From positions 1 to 64,000 of the forward strand of contig NZ_MTBG01000001.1 of the NCBI RefSeq assembly GCF_002119405.1: a DNA stretch of 64,000 nt, written 5' to 3'. Source of the DNA: Pseudoruegeria sp. SK021 (GTDB taxonomy: Bacteria; Pseudomonadota; Alphaproteobacteria; Rhodobacterales; Rhodobacteraceae). Positions within the stretch are counted from its first letter, which is position 1; each line of letters starts with the position of its first letter. Shown one piece after another: positions 55,352-64,000 of the stretch. Both the position numbers and the translations under genes were made by a program. Under the pieces are notes generated by a model. It was not told the origin of the DNA. It did not search any database and saw only the letters and a list, made by a program, of their open reading frames with translations.

Positions 55352-57793
55352 ATGACGCAGAAACTTGTCGTGATTGGCGCGGGTATGGCGTCGGGACGGG
55401 CCTTAGAGCATCTGTTCGACACCGCCCCCGGCGACTGGGAAGTGACGCTGTTCAACAGCGAACCGCGTGGCAACTATAACCGGCTGATGCTGTCGCCGGT
55501 GCTGTCGGGCGAAAAGACCTATGGCGAAATCGTCACCCATGACGATGACTTCTATGCCGAACACGGGGTGATCTGCTGCTTTGGCGAGGCCGTCGAACGC
55601 ATTGACCGCGCCCGCAAAGTGGTGATCGGGGCCAATGGCGAAGTGCCCTATGACAAGCTGGTGCTGGGCACAGGATCGACCCCTTTCATGATCCCGCTGC
55701 CAGGTCATGATCTGGACGGCGTGATTGCCTACCGCGATCTGGAAGACACCGAGCGCATGATCGCCCTTGGGGCCAAGCCCGGCGCAAAAGCCGTAGTCAT
55801 TGGCGGCGGCTTGTTGGGGCTGGAAGCGGCGGCTGGCATGCAGATGCGCGGCGTCGATGTCACCGTCGTTCACATCATGCCGCACCTGATGGAACGGCAG
55901 TTGGACGCCGCCGCAGGGTATTTGCTGCGCAAGGCGCTGGTGGACCGCGGCATTCACGTCAAGTGCGCGGCCAATTCCAAGGAAATTCTGGGCAAAGATG
56001 GCCATGTCCGGGCGCTGCTGCTGGACGACGGCACCGAATTGCCCTGCGATCTGCTGGTGATGGCGGTGGGCATCCGGCCCAATGTGGCGCTGGCCAAGGC
56101 TTCTGGTCTGGCGACGGGTCGAGGCGTGCATGTCGATGACCAAATGGTGACCTCGGACCCCGACATTTTGGCACTGGGGGAATGCGTTGAACATAACGGC
56201 GCGGTCTTCGGTCTGGTTGCGCCGCTGTATGATCAGGCCAAGGTGGTGGCCAAGACCCTGATCGGTGATGCGGCGATGTTCCAACCCCGCGAGGTGTCGA
56301 CCAAACTGAAGGTCACCGGCTGCGATCTGTTCAGCGCCGGGGACTTTGCCGAGGGCGACGACCGCGAGGACATCGTGTTCCGCGATCCGGCCCGCGGCGT
56401 CTACAAGCGGCTGGTGCTGAAGGACAACAAAATCATCGGTGCGGTGATGTACGGCGATACCGCCGACGGCAACTGGTTCCATGGCCTGATCAAAGACGCG
56501 GAGGACGTGTCGCAGATGCGGGATACGCTGATCTTTGGCCCGTCTTTTCAGGGGGGGACCCCACTGGACCCTTTTCAGGCCGTTGCAGCCTTACCGGCTG
56601 ACGCAGAGATCTGCGGCTGCAACGGCATCTGCAAAGGAACCATTGTCACGGCCATCAAAGGGGGCGCCACCGATCTTGGCGCTGTCCGGGCCACAACCAA
56701 GGCGTCGGCGTCGTGTGGGACCTGCACCGGCTTGGTCGAGCAGGTGCTGGCGGTCACACTGGGGGACGACTTCGTCCTTCCGGCGGCGCAGCCGGTCTGC
56801 GGGTGTACCGATCTCACCCATGACGATCTGCGTCGCCTGATCAAGGCGCAAGAGTTGAAGTCGATGCCCGCCGTCTGGCAGGAACTGGGCTGGCGCAGCG
56901 TCGATGGCTGCCACGTCTGCCGCCCAGCGCTGAACTTCTATCTTCTGGCCGATTGGCCGCTGGACTACCGCGATGATCCGCAAAGCCGGTTCATCAACGA
57001 ACGCAAGCATGCCAATATTCAGAAGGACGGCACGTTCAGCGTTGTGCCCCGGATGTGGGGCGGGATCACCACCGCGAACGAGTTGCGCGCCATTGCCGAT
57101 GCCGCTGACAAATACAACGTGCCGACGGTCAAGGTCACGGGCGGTCAACGCATCGATCTTCTGGGGGTCCGGGGCGAGGATCTGCCCGCGATCTGGGCCG
57201 ATCTCAATCGTGCCGGGATGGTGTCGGGTCACGCCTATTCCAAAGGGCTGCGAACGGTGAAGACCTGCGTCGGCACGGACCATTGCCGCTTTGGCACCCA
57301 GGACAGCACCGGCCTTGGCATCAAGCTGGAACAGGCGCTGTGGGGGTCGTGGACCCCGCATAAGGTCAAGCTGGGCGTGTCGGGCTGTCCGCGCAATTGC
57401 GCCGAGGCGACCTGCAAGGACGTTGGCATCATTTGCGTTGATTCCGGCTATGAGATCGGGGTTGGCGGGGCGGCCGGCATGGATCTGAAAGAGATCGAAC
57501 CGCTGGCCAAAGCCCCCACCGAACAAGAGGCGATCGATATCACCATCGCCTTTGTCCAACTTTACCGCGAGCACGCCAAATACCTCGACCGGTCGTACAA
57601 ATGGATCGCCAAGGTCGGTCTGGACTGGGTGCGCAGCCGCGTGGTCGACGATCTGGACAACCGCCAAGCCCTGATCGACCGGTTCGCTCTGTCCCAAAGC
57701 GTTTATCAGACAGACCCGTGGGCCCAGCACGTTGCCGAGCGGGCGGAAACCTATCACCCCATTGCACAGCTTAATCTGGAGGCTGCAGAATGA
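55352..57793 (+). CDS. nirB: Nitrite reductase (NADH) large subunit
   Basis: 813 residues, with all expected parts in order: FAD domain (KLVVIGAGMASGRALEHLF), NAD domain (AVVIGGGLLGLEAAAGMQMR), BFD-like 2Fe-2S segment (CGCNGICKGTIV and ASCGTCTGLVEQ), and the siroheme/4Fe-4S region with TCVGTDHCRFGTQDS (C-X5-C) and GVSGCPRNCAEATCKD (C-X3-C). It reduces nitrite to ammonium with NADH. GGAGG lies seven bases before ATG 55352; an earlier in-frame start adds 11 unrelated residues. The stop overlaps nirD. Confidence 0.97.
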   Translation: MTQKLVVIGAGMASGRALEHLFDTAPGDWEVTLFNSEPRGNYNRLMLSPVLSGEKTYGEIVTHDDDFYAEHGVICCFGEAVERIDRARKVVIGANGEVPYDKLVLGTGSTPFMIPLPGHDLDGVIAYRDLEDTERMIALGAKPGAKAVVIGGGLLGLEAAAGMQMRGVDVTVVHIMPHLMERQLDAAAGYLLRKALVDRGIHVKCAANSKEILGKDGHVRALLLDDGTELPCDLLVMAVGIRPNVALAKASGLATGRGVHVDDQMVTSDPDILALGECVEHNGAVFGLVAPLYDQAKVVAKTLIGDAAMFQPREVSTKLKVTGCDLFSAGDFAEGDDREDIVFRDPARGVYKRLVLKDNKIIGAVMYGDTADGNWFHGLIKDAEDVSQMRDTLIFGPSFQGGTPLDPFQAVAALPADAEICGCNGICKGTIVTAIKGGATDLGAVRATTKASASCGTCTGLVEQVLAVTLGDDFVLPAAQPVCGCTDLTHDDLRRLIKAQELKSMPAVWQELGWRSVDGCHVCRPALNFYLLADWPLDYRDDPQSRFINERKHANIQKDGTFSVVPRMWGGITTANELRAIADAADKYNVPTVKVTGGQRIDLLGVRGEDLPAIWADLNRAGMVSGHAYSKGLRTVKTCVGTDHCRFGTQDSTGLGIKLEQALWGSWTPHKVKLGVSGCPRNCAEATCKDVGIICVDSGYEIGVGGAAGMDLKEIEPLAKAPTEQEAIDITIAFVQLYREHAKYLDRSYKWIAKVGLDWVRSRVVDDLDNRQALIDRFALSQSVYQTDPWAQHVAERAETYHPIAQLNLEAAE

Positions 57794-58137
57794 CCGCAAT
57801 TTTAACCGACTGGATGGATATCGGCCCGCTCGACGCCATCGCCCCTAGGGGCGCACGGGTGATCCGCACGTCAGAAGGCTGCATCGCAGTCTTTCGTACT
57901 GCGAGCGACGAGGTTTTCGCCGTCGATGACCGCTGCCCCCACAAGGGCGGGCCACTGTCAGACGGCATCGTGCACGGGGCCTCTGTCACCTGCCCGCTGC
58001 ACAACTGGGTGTTCGATCTGTCCACCGGTCAGGCCAAAGGCGCGGATGCGGGCCAGATCGCGACCTATCCCGTGCGCGTCGAAGCCGGACGTTTGTTGAT
58101 CGACATGACCATGCTGGCGAAGCGGATCGCGGCATGA
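57790..58137 (+). CDS. nirD: Nitrite reductase small subunit (Rieske-type)
   Basis: 115 residues. Unlike E. coli NirD this version keeps the Rieske ligands: CPHKGGPLSDG (C-X-H) and CPLHNWVFDL (C-X2-H), so it should bind a 2Fe-2S cluster and could carry electrons. It overlaps nirB and nasA by ATGA on both sides. Confidence 0.94.
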   Translation: MTAILTDWMDIGPLDAIAPRGARVIRTSEGCIAVFRTASDEVFAVDDRCPHKGGPLSDGIVHGASVTCPLHNWVFDLSTGQAKGADAGQIATYPVRVEAGRLLIDMTMLAKRIAA

Positions 58138-60758
58138 TCCGCACCACCTGCCCCTATTGCGGTGTCGGTTGCGGCGTTCTGGCGGCGCCGGACGGGGCCG
58201 GTGGCATCACCATCAAGGGCGACCCGGACCATCCTGCCAATTTTGGACGGTTGTGTTCCAAGGGGGCAGCCTTGGATGACACCGTGGATCTGGACGGGCG
58301 GTTGCTGCATCCCATGGTGCACGGCACCCGTGCCAGTTGGGACGACGCGCTTGGCACCATTGCCAGCCGCCTGAGTGCAACGATCCGCGACCATGGCCCC
58401 GACAGCGTTGCCTTTTATGTCTCGGGCCAAATGCTGACCGAGGATTATTACGTCGCCAACAAGCTGATGAAAGGGTTCATCGGCTCGGCCAATATCGACA
58501 CCAATTCAAGGCTGTGCATGGCCTCCAGTGTCGCCGGGCACAAACGCGCCTTTGGCAGCGATACGGTGCCGGGAACCTATGCAGATCTGGAACAGGCCGA
58601 CCTGATCGTGCTGGTCGGCTCCAACCTGGCCTGGTGCCATCCGGTGCTGTACCAACGGATCGTGGCGGCAAAAGCGGCCAATCCGGCCATGAAACTGATC
58701 AATATCGACCCACGGCGCACAGCATCCAGTGATTTGGCCGATCTGCACCTATCGTTAGCCCCGGGCAGCGATGTCGCCTTGTTCAATCACCTGTTGGCCC
58801 GGATCGCCGACTGCGGCGCGGTGAATGACGCCTATGTCCGCGCCCATGTGACCGGGTTCGAGGACGCCGTCGCAGCCGCCCGCGCCACCGACCGATCTGT
58901 GACCGGCCTGACGCAGGCCGACATCGATGCCTTCGTCGATCTTTGGATCGGCACTGAGAAGGTCGTGACCGTCTATTCCCAAGGCGTGAACCAGTCGGTC
59001 AGCGGCAGCGACAAGGTCAACGCCATTCTGAATTGCCATCTGGCGACCGGGCGGATCGGCAAGCCCGGCATGGGACCGTTCAGCGTCACCGGCCAGCCCA
59101 ATGCCATGGGCGGCCGCGAGGTCGGCGGCTTGGCCAACATGCTGGCCTGTCATATGGACATCGAAACCCCGGCCCATCGGCAGGCGGTGCGCGAGTTTTG
59201 GTCAGCTCCGGCCCTGCCCGACGCGGCCGGTTTAAAGGCGGTGGATCTGTTTCGTGCGGTGGGCGACGGCCGGATCAAGGCGCTGTGGATCATCTGCACC
59301 AACCCGGCCGTTTCCATGCCCGACGCCGACGCAGTGCGCGACGCCATCGCCGGATGCGATTTCGTGGTCGTCTCGGACCTGACCGCCGACACCGACACGG
59401 CGCGCCTGGCGCATGTGCTGCTGCCCGCCACCGGCTGGGGGGAAAAGGACGGCACCGTCACCAACTCTGAACGCCGGATCAGCCGTCAACGCGCCCTACT
59501 GCCCCCCCCGGGCGAGGCCCGCGCCGATTGGGCAATATTGGCGGAAGTTGGTCGCCGGATGGGGTGGCCCGCGGCCTTCGACTTTCAATCGCCAGCCGAG
59601 GTGTTCCGCGAACATGCCGCCCTGTCAGGAGTTGCCGGGGCACAGGGGTTGGACTTCGATATCTTCGGCCTCTCCGATCTAGACGACGGGGAATATGACG
59701 CGCTGGCCCCGGTGCAATGGCCCGTTACCACCCGTGACACCCGCTGCACCGCCGGGCGTTTTTTCGGCGAGGGCAATTTTTTCACACCAGATCGCAAAGC
59801 CCGCATGTTGGCACTGACACCGCGCCCGCCAGCGCAGCAGCCCAGCGCCGCCCGCCCCTTCGTGATGAATACCGGGCGCATCCGTGACCAGTGGCACACC
59901 ATGACCCGGACCGGAAAATCGCCGCGACTGGGTCGCCACCTTGCCGAACCTTTTGCCGAAATCCATCCCCGGGATGCGGTCAAGCTGGGTCTTAAACCCG
60001 CCGATTTGGTGCAGATTGACACCGATCACGGCCGGGCGTTGATGCGGGCTCTAATTACCGACCGGGTCCAGCCCGGGCACATCTTTGTGCCAATGCACTG
60101 GACCGGAGTGAACGCGTCGGCGGCCCGGATCGACGCGCTGGTGCCCGCCACCGTCGATCCGGTCTCGGGTCAACCGGAAAGCAAAGCCGCCGTCGCCGCG
60201 ATGACCCGGTTCAACGCCGACTGGTATGGATTTGCCGTAAGCACCCGTCGCCCCGACGCCGACTGCGCGTATTGGGCGGTCAGTCGTGCCACTGCGGGCT
60301 GGCGCATGGAATTGGCAGGCACCACCGGCGGCTCCGACTGGGAGGCCACCGCCCGGCAGATGCTGCACTGCCCTGACGCAGACGCCATCAAGGTCGATGA
60401 CCCTCAGCGCGGCACCACCCGGATCGCCTTCATGCAAGATGGCCGCCTGTGCGCCGCACTGTTCATCGCCCCAACCCCGGTTGCCGTGTCCCGGGAATAT
60501 CTGGTCGATGCACTGGATGGCCCTGCACCAGACGTGCTGTCCGGACGCCCCGGCGTCGACCGTCCCGACGCTGGCCCGACCCTGTGCAGTTGCATGAATG
60601 TGGGAATTAATACCATTATCGAAGGGATCGAAACTCAAGGGTTAATGACCGTCGAAGCGATCGGAACCGCGTTGCGGGCCGGGACGAATTGCGGCTCATG
60701 CCGCCCCGAAATCGCGGCACTGCTGGCGCAGATGCGGGTCCGTGTGGCGGCGGAATGA
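58134..60758 (+). CDS. nasA: Assimilatory nitrate reductase catalytic subunit
   Basis: 874-residue molybdopterin enzyme. The N-terminal 4Fe-4S motif is TTCPYCGVGCGV...LCSKG; the Mo-bis-MGD regions include VAFYVSGQMLTEDYYVANK, GSNLAWCHPVLYQR and GPFSVTGQPNAMGGREVGG. The extreme C-terminus has a BFD-like 2Fe-2S domain (LCSCMNVGINTIIEG and NCGSCRPEIAALL). It reduces nitrate to nitrite in the cytoplasm. No separate diaphorase gene (NasB-type) is in the operon, so electrons probably arrive via ferredoxin, or via NirB/NirD as an inference. Confidence 0.96.
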   Translation: MIRTTCPYCGVGCGVLAAPDGAGGITIKGDPDHPANFGRLCSKGAALDDTVDLDGRLLHPMVHGTRASWDDALGTIASRLSATIRDHGPDSVAFYVSGQMLTEDYYVANKLMKGFIGSANIDTNSRLCMASSVAGHKRAFGSDTVPGTYADLEQADLIVLVGSNLAWCHPVLYQRIVAAKAANPAMKLINIDPRRTASSDLADLHLSLAPGSDVALFNHLLARIADCGAVNDAYVRAHVTGFEDAVAAARATDRSVTGLTQADIDAFVDLWIGTEKVVTVYSQGVNQSVSGSDKVNAILNCHLATGRIGKPGMGPFSVTGQPNAMGGREVGGLANMLACHMDIETPAHRQAVREFWSAPALPDAAGLKAVDLFRAVGDGRIKALWIICTNPAVSMPDADAVRDAIAGCDFVVVSDLTADTDTARLAHVLLPATGWGEKDGTVTNSERRISRQRALLPPPGEARADWAILAEVGRRMGWPAAFDFQSPAEVFREHAALSGVAGAQGLDFDIFGLSDLDDGEYDALAPVQWPVTTRDTRCTAGRFFGEGNFFTPDRKARMLALTPRPPAQQPSAARPFVMNTGRIRDQWHTMTRTGKSPRLGRHLAEPFAEIHPRDAVKLGLKPADLVQIDTDHGRALMRALITDRVQPGHIFVPMHWTGVNASAARIDALVPATVDPVSGQPESKAAVAAMTRFNADWYGFAVSTRRPDADCAYWAVSRATAGWRMELAGTTGGSDWEATARQMLHCPDADAIKVDDPQRGTTRIAFMQDGRLCAALFIAPTPVAVSREYLVDALDGPAPDVLSGRPGVDRPDAGPTLCSCMNVGINTIIEGIETQGLMTVEAIGTALRAGTNCGSCRPEIAALLAQMRVRVAAE

Positions 60759-60780
60759 CGTTCTCTCGAAAGGCATAGGC

Positions 60781-61773
60781 ATGACCGAACCCCACTCCCT
60801 CGCTCCCTTCGTGCGCATTGTCGGACGCGGCCCCGGCCGGGGTCGGCCGCTGACGCTGGATGAGGCGCATCAGGCCATGACCCTGATGCTACGCGAGGAT
60901 GCCGACCCAGAGGCGGTGGGCGCGCTATTGATGGTCTTGCGTTATCGCGGCGAGACGCCGGATGAATTGGCTGGGCTGAGCTTGGCCCTGCGCGATACGC
61001 TGGCGGAATGGACCAGCCCAGCGCCCGGTCTGGATTGGCCCAGCTATGCTGCTGGACGCACCCGGGGCCTGCCGTGGTTCTTGTTGTCGGCCCGGTTGGT
61101 GGCGCAATCCGGGGTGCCGGTATTGTTGCATGGCTGGAATTCACACCAAGCCGGCATCGCCGATGTGCGCACCGCGCTGGCCGAGGCCGGGGTTCCGCGC
61201 GCGCGCACCTTCGAGGCGGCGCCGGGGCTGCTGCGGACCGGTGGCATCGCCTATGTCGCGCTGGAGGACCTGTCACCCCGCGCCCATGCCCTTCTGCGGC
61301 TACGGGATCGGCTGGGGTTACGGTCGATCCTGAACACGGTGGTGCGGATGCTGAACCCTGCCGGGGCCGGGGCCGTGGTTCAAGGGGTCTTCCACCCCGG
61401 CTATCGGAACTTACAGCAAGAGGCCGCGACCCGGATGGGCCTGCGCAACCTATCGATCATCAAAGGCGGCGGCGGCGAGTTCGAGCGCCATCCCGGCAAG
61501 GATATCCTGCTTTATGGGCTACGCGAGACTACCGCCTTCACCGAAAGCTTCGCCGCCCTGACACCGGAACATCGCAAATTGGGCGAAACCAATCGGCAGC
61601 CCGGCGATCTGGGGCGTCTTTGGTCCGGGGCGCTTCATGACCCGTTTGCCACCGAAATCGTCTTGGGCACCGCTGCGCTGGCCCTTGAGACCTGCCAGCG
61701 CGCCGCCCCCGGTGCGGGGCTGGCCATGGCGCAGGATCTCTGGGCCGCGCGGTGCGCCACCCCGCCAACTTAA
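60781..61773 (+). CDS. TrpD2/YbiB-like phosphoribosyltransferase-fold protein
   Basis: 330 residues resembling anthranilate phosphoribosyltransferase: MTLMLREDADPEAVGALLMV and VLRYRGETPDELAGLSLAL form the N-terminal helical domain. The PRPP-binding glycine motif of TrpD is not conserved, as in TrpD2/YbiB proteins, which bind nucleic acid rather than make PRA. SIIKGGGGEFERHPGK is a notable Gly-rich loop. ATG 60781 has AAAGG upstream. It lies between nasA and cysG in the nitrate operon; its role there is unknown. Confidence 0.82.
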   Translation: MTEPHSLAPFVRIVGRGPGRGRPLTLDEAHQAMTLMLREDADPEAVGALLMVLRYRGETPDELAGLSLALRDTLAEWTSPAPGLDWPSYAAGRTRGLPWFLLSARLVAQSGVPVLLHGWNSHQAGIADVRTALAEAGVPRARTFEAAPGLLRTGGIAYVALEDLSPRAHALLRLRDRLGLRSILNTVVRMLNPAGAGAVVQGVFHPGYRNLQQEAATRMGLRNLSIIKGGGGEFERHPGKDILLYGLRETTAFTESFAALTPEHRKLGETNRQPGDLGRLWSGALHDPFATEIVLGTAALALETCQRAAPGAGLAMAQDLWAARCATPPT

Positions 61774-61783
61774 GGACACTGCC

Positions 61784-63193
61784 ATGCACGCCTTCCCCAT
61801 GTTCATCCGCTGCACCGGACGCCGAATCGTCATCGCCGGCGGCGGCGAACAAGCTGCTCAAAAAGCGCGACTGATGCTGAAAACCGACGCCGAATTGGTC
61901 CTGCTCGCCCCCGCGCTGGACCCAGAACTGCGCGATCTGGTCGCTCAGGGCCGGGCAACCCACGACACCGGACCCGCCACGGCAACCAGCTTTACCGACA
62001 CCGCCATGTGCTTCATTGCTACCGGCTGTCCCGGCTTGGACGCAGCCCTTCACGATCTGGCCAAGGCTGGGGGCGCGCTGGTGAACGTGGTCGATCAACC
62101 AGACCTGTGCGACATCACCACCCCGTCACTGGTGGATCGCGACCCGGTGGTCGTGGCCATTGGCACCGAAGGCACAGCCCCGGTTCTGGCCCGCCAGATC
62201 AAGACCCAGATCGAGACGCTGCTGCCTCCCGGCTTGGGCGGCTACGCGGCGCTAGCAGGCCGGTTGCGCGGCGCGGTGGCCGCCCGGGTCCCGAAACCGG
62301 CGCGGCGTGCCTTCTGGCGATGGGCCTTTGCCGATGCGCCCCGCGCAGCATGGATGCGCGGGGCCGAACGCGAGGCCGCCCAGACCCTGAAGGCCGCGAT
62401 TGCTGTGGGCCATGCCCCGGATGACCGCGGCACAGGGTCGATTGCCTTGGTCGGCGCTGGCCCCGGCGCGCGCGATCTGCTCACCTTGCGGGCGGTGCAG
62501 CGTCTGCAGGAAGCCGACGTGATCTTTTATGACCGGCTGGTTGACCCAGACGTTCTGGAGCTGGCCCGGCGCGACGCCGAACGCATCTTCGTCGGAAAGG
62601 TGGTCGGCGCGTCGGCATGGCCGCAAGCTCGGATCGACGCTGTAATCGTGGCGGCGGCCCGGTCTGGACAGCGAGTGGTGCGCCTGAAATCCGGCGATCC
62701 GGCGATCTTTGGGCGCGCTTCCGAAGAACTGGCGGCCGCCCGGGCCGAGGGCATCCCGGTCGAGATTGTCCCGGGTGTCACTGCGGCCTCGGCTGCGGCG
62801 GCAAGCCTTGGTCAGTCCCTGACCGAACGCGGCCGCACCGATACCATCGTTTTTGCCACCGGCGCCTGCCGCGACGGCGACCCCCAGCCCGATTGGGGAC
62901 GGCACGCCGCCCCCGGCACGGTTCTGGCCTATTACATGGCAGTGGCCAGCGCCCCTGACCTGCGCGACAGCCTTCTGGCGGCGGGTGTCGCCCCCGATAC
63001 CCCGGTTCAGATCGCCGTCGCCGTCAGCACGGTGCGCGAGCGGACCATCCATTGCGCCTTGGCCGATCTTCCCTCGGCCCTCAGGCGGGATGCCGTCACC
63101 GGTCAGGCGGTTATTCTTGTGTCGATCGACAAACGCCGTCCGATGGGCGCAGCCCGGCCCCTGCCCTTACGTGCCCCTGCCAGAATCGCCTGA
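61784..63193 (+). CDS. cysG: Siroheme synthase CysG
   Basis: 469 residues. The N-terminal Met8-like dehydrogenase/ferrochelatase domain (RRIVIAGGGEQAAQKARLML, LVNVVDQPDLCDITTP) is fused to a C-terminal uroporphyrinogen-III methyltransferase (IALVGAGPGARDLLTLRAV, VVRLKSGDPAIFGRASEEL, VPGVTAASAAAASLGQSLT). It makes siroheme, the cofactor of NirB, which explains its place at the end of the operon. AAGGACAC precedes ATG 61784; earlier in-frame codons lie inside the TrpD2-like gene. Confidence 0.95.
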   Translation: MHAFPMFIRCTGRRIVIAGGGEQAAQKARLMLKTDAELVLLAPALDPELRDLVAQGRATHDTGPATATSFTDTAMCFIATGCPGLDAALHDLAKAGGALVNVVDQPDLCDITTPSLVDRDPVVVAIGTEGTAPVLARQIKTQIETLLPPGLGGYAALAGRLRGAVAARVPKPARRAFWRWAFADAPRAAWMRGAEREAAQTLKAAIAVGHAPDDRGTGSIALVGAGPGARDLLTLRAVQRLQEADVIFYDRLVDPDVLELARRDAERIFVGKVVGASAWPQARIDAVIVAAARSGQRVVRLKSGDPAIFGRASEELAAARAEGIPVEIVPGVTAASAAAASLGQSLTERGRTDTIVFATGACRDGDPQPDWGRHAAPGTVLAYYMAVASAPDLRDSLLAAGVAPDTPVQIAVAVSTVRERTIHCALADLPSALRRDAVTGQAVILVSIDKRRPMGAARPLPLRAPARIA

Positions 63194-63203
63194 ACCCGCC
63201 GCG

Positions 63204-63674
63204 TTAACAGCCGTTTGGCACCGCATCTTCAGCCGCTCCGCTGGCCGGAGCCAAGGCCCCTGACTTAATGGCGATGGGGGCGAAGGGGGGCACGGCCTGC
63301 ACGGCGGGCTGAGGTTGGAACAGCGTATAGCATCCCGCGAACACGCTGACCTTGCCGTCGAGGGCCGCAGCCGCGATCGCAACAGGAACCTGCCAATAGA
63401 TCGTTCCGGCGGCGCCATCACTGGCCACGGCCCCCACATGAAGCGTCACCGCGGCGGTATCGGTATAGCCTGCGGTAAAGCCGGATAAGTCCGGGCGGTC
63501 ATCGGGCGCAAAATAGCTCCAGCCGCGCAGGTATTCATGGCGGTTGATGGCATTATAAAGCGACCGGACCACCTGTTCGGGCGAACTGCGGTCATCAAGG
63601 TAGTCCGGCAGGCTTTGACCGATGCCGGGACCGGCACTTAACACCAAGATCAGGGCAATGGACGGCAGGCGCAT
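63204..63674 (-). CDS. Small secreted protein of unknown function
   Basis: 156 residues. The N-terminus MRLPSIALILVLSAGPGIGQ is a signal peptide. The mature part has VVRSLYNAINRHEYLRGWSY, a pattern seen in NTF2-like or lumazine-binding-like small domains, then a beta-rich segment with one internal Cys (VFAGCYTLFQ) and a Cys at the very end, which could form a disulfide. No family is confidently assigned. GGAG lies before ATG 63674; longer upstream frames do not fit a signal peptide. Confidence 0.75.
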   Translation of the reverse strand: MRLPSIALILVLSAGPGIGQSLPDYLDDRSSPEQVVRSLYNAINRHEYLRGWSYFAPDDRPDLSGFTAGYTDTAAVTLHVGAVASDGAAGTIYWQVPVAIAAAALDGKVSVFAGCYTLFQPQPAVQAVPPFAPIAIKSGALAPASGAAEDAVPNGC

Positions 63675-63883
63675 AGGGGAACTCCGGCAGGGATCGCCCT
63701 GACGATTGCTGAATTGGGGCCATATGTCGAGCCGCCTTTGGTGCCAGCGCCCATGGTGTTGCCGGGGCGGAGGATCCAGTGGCAGCAAGACTGCCTGTGC
63801 TTTGCGATCCGCAGCGCATGGTCTTTGCGCCGCAAATGCGCCCTGGCTCTTGCCCCCGCCGCCGCGATGGGCGACGAAGCGCT

Positions 63884-64000
63884 ATGGCCAAACCGTCCTC
63901 CTTCTCTTGCACCGAATGCGGTGCCACCACCGCGAAATGGGCCGGCCAATGCGAGGCCTGTGGCGCGTGGAACTCCATCACCGAAGATCAGCCCCTGTCG
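63884..64000 (+). CDS. radA: DNA repair protein RadA, N-terminal part (runs off the window)
   Basis: The first 39 codons read the RadA zinc finger: FSCTECGATTAKWAGQC followed by EACGAWNS, i.e. C-X2-C and C-X2-C, the hallmark of the RecA-like branch-migration protein RadA/Sms. The RecA-type ATPase domain lies beyond the window edge. The gap before it (63675-63883) holds the divergent promoters. Confidence 0.93.
   Translation, partial: MAKPSSFSCTECGATTAKWAGQCEACGAWNSITEDQPLS

Noticed and set aside
1-64000. CRISPR arrays, tRNA or rRNA genes, insertion sequences, prophage or attachment sites
   Set aside because: No spaced direct repeats, cloverleaf signatures, transposase or integrase frames or terminal repeats were seen on either strand by reading; small tRNA-like elements could still escape a manual scan.

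Overview
The window comes from a high-GC alphaproteobacterium, most likely a marine Rhodobacterales (Roseobacter/Paracoccaceae group). The evidence is an RpoHI-type heat-shock sigma factor, the short alphaproteobacterial ProS, cobaltochelatase genes cobS/cobT, a Ruegeria-like ectoine catabolic locus with a MocR regulator, TRAP transport, and a NasT/NasS nitrate regulon. Base composition and codon use look even throughout. I saw no insertion sequence, integrase, CRISPR array, rRNA or tRNA.

Layout. 1-4.9 kb: the end of an unknown gene, a 408-base leader with a strong inverted repeat, and an RND multidrug efflux pair. 4.9-7.8 kb: mprF on the minus strand, preceded by an N-terminally truncated DUF1003 gene. 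7.9-11.0 kb: a Gfo/Idh/MocA dehydrogenase, rpoH and an RluD-type pseudouridine synthase, all minus. 11.2-12.4 kb: a small membrane protein and a DsbA-like thioredoxin-fold protein. 12.4-16.9 kb: a compact catabolic cluster (Gfo/Idh-fold enzyme, GntR regulator, SsuD-like monooxygenase, aldo/keto reductase, flavin reductase) that I read as a sulfoquinovose monooxygenase (sulfo-SMO) pathway. In it an NAD-dependent Gfo/Idh-type glycosidase would replace the classical sulfoquinovosidase, and no transporter is adjacent. 17.2-22.4 kb: acs, a lipoprotein, a DUF4177 protein, bolA, a J-domain protein and a BaiN/HI0933-type flavoprotein. 22.5-28.9 kb: cobS, a CYTH-CHAD protein, cobT and an aminopeptidase P. 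28.9-29.4 kb: a DUF427 protein with a strong terminator.

29.4-42.5 kb is a complete ectoine/5-hydroxyectoine utilisation locus. Divergent arms are read from a 63-base centre: asnC, ssd (doeC-type) and atf (doeD-type) on the minus strand; enuR, uehABC and eutABCDE on the plus strand. UehABC imports ectoines, EutD opens the ring, EutE deacetylates, the transaminase and dehydrogenase take diaminobutyrate to aspartate, EutABC probably handle hydroxyectoine-derived intermediates, and EnuR represses. 42.6-48.6 kb is housekeeping: tig, rpe, lolD, lolC/E and proS.

48.9-63.2 kb is the assimilatory nitrate regulon: nasT, nasS, an ABC nitrate transporter with a fused double ATPase, nirB, nirD, nasA, a TrpD2-like gene and cysG. 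Upstream of nrtA I can fold a two-hairpin ANTAR-target leader whose second hairpin shares bases with an intrinsic terminator. This gives a sequence-level model of nitrate-controlled antitermination by NasT. The window ends with a small secreted protein and the first 39 codons of radA.
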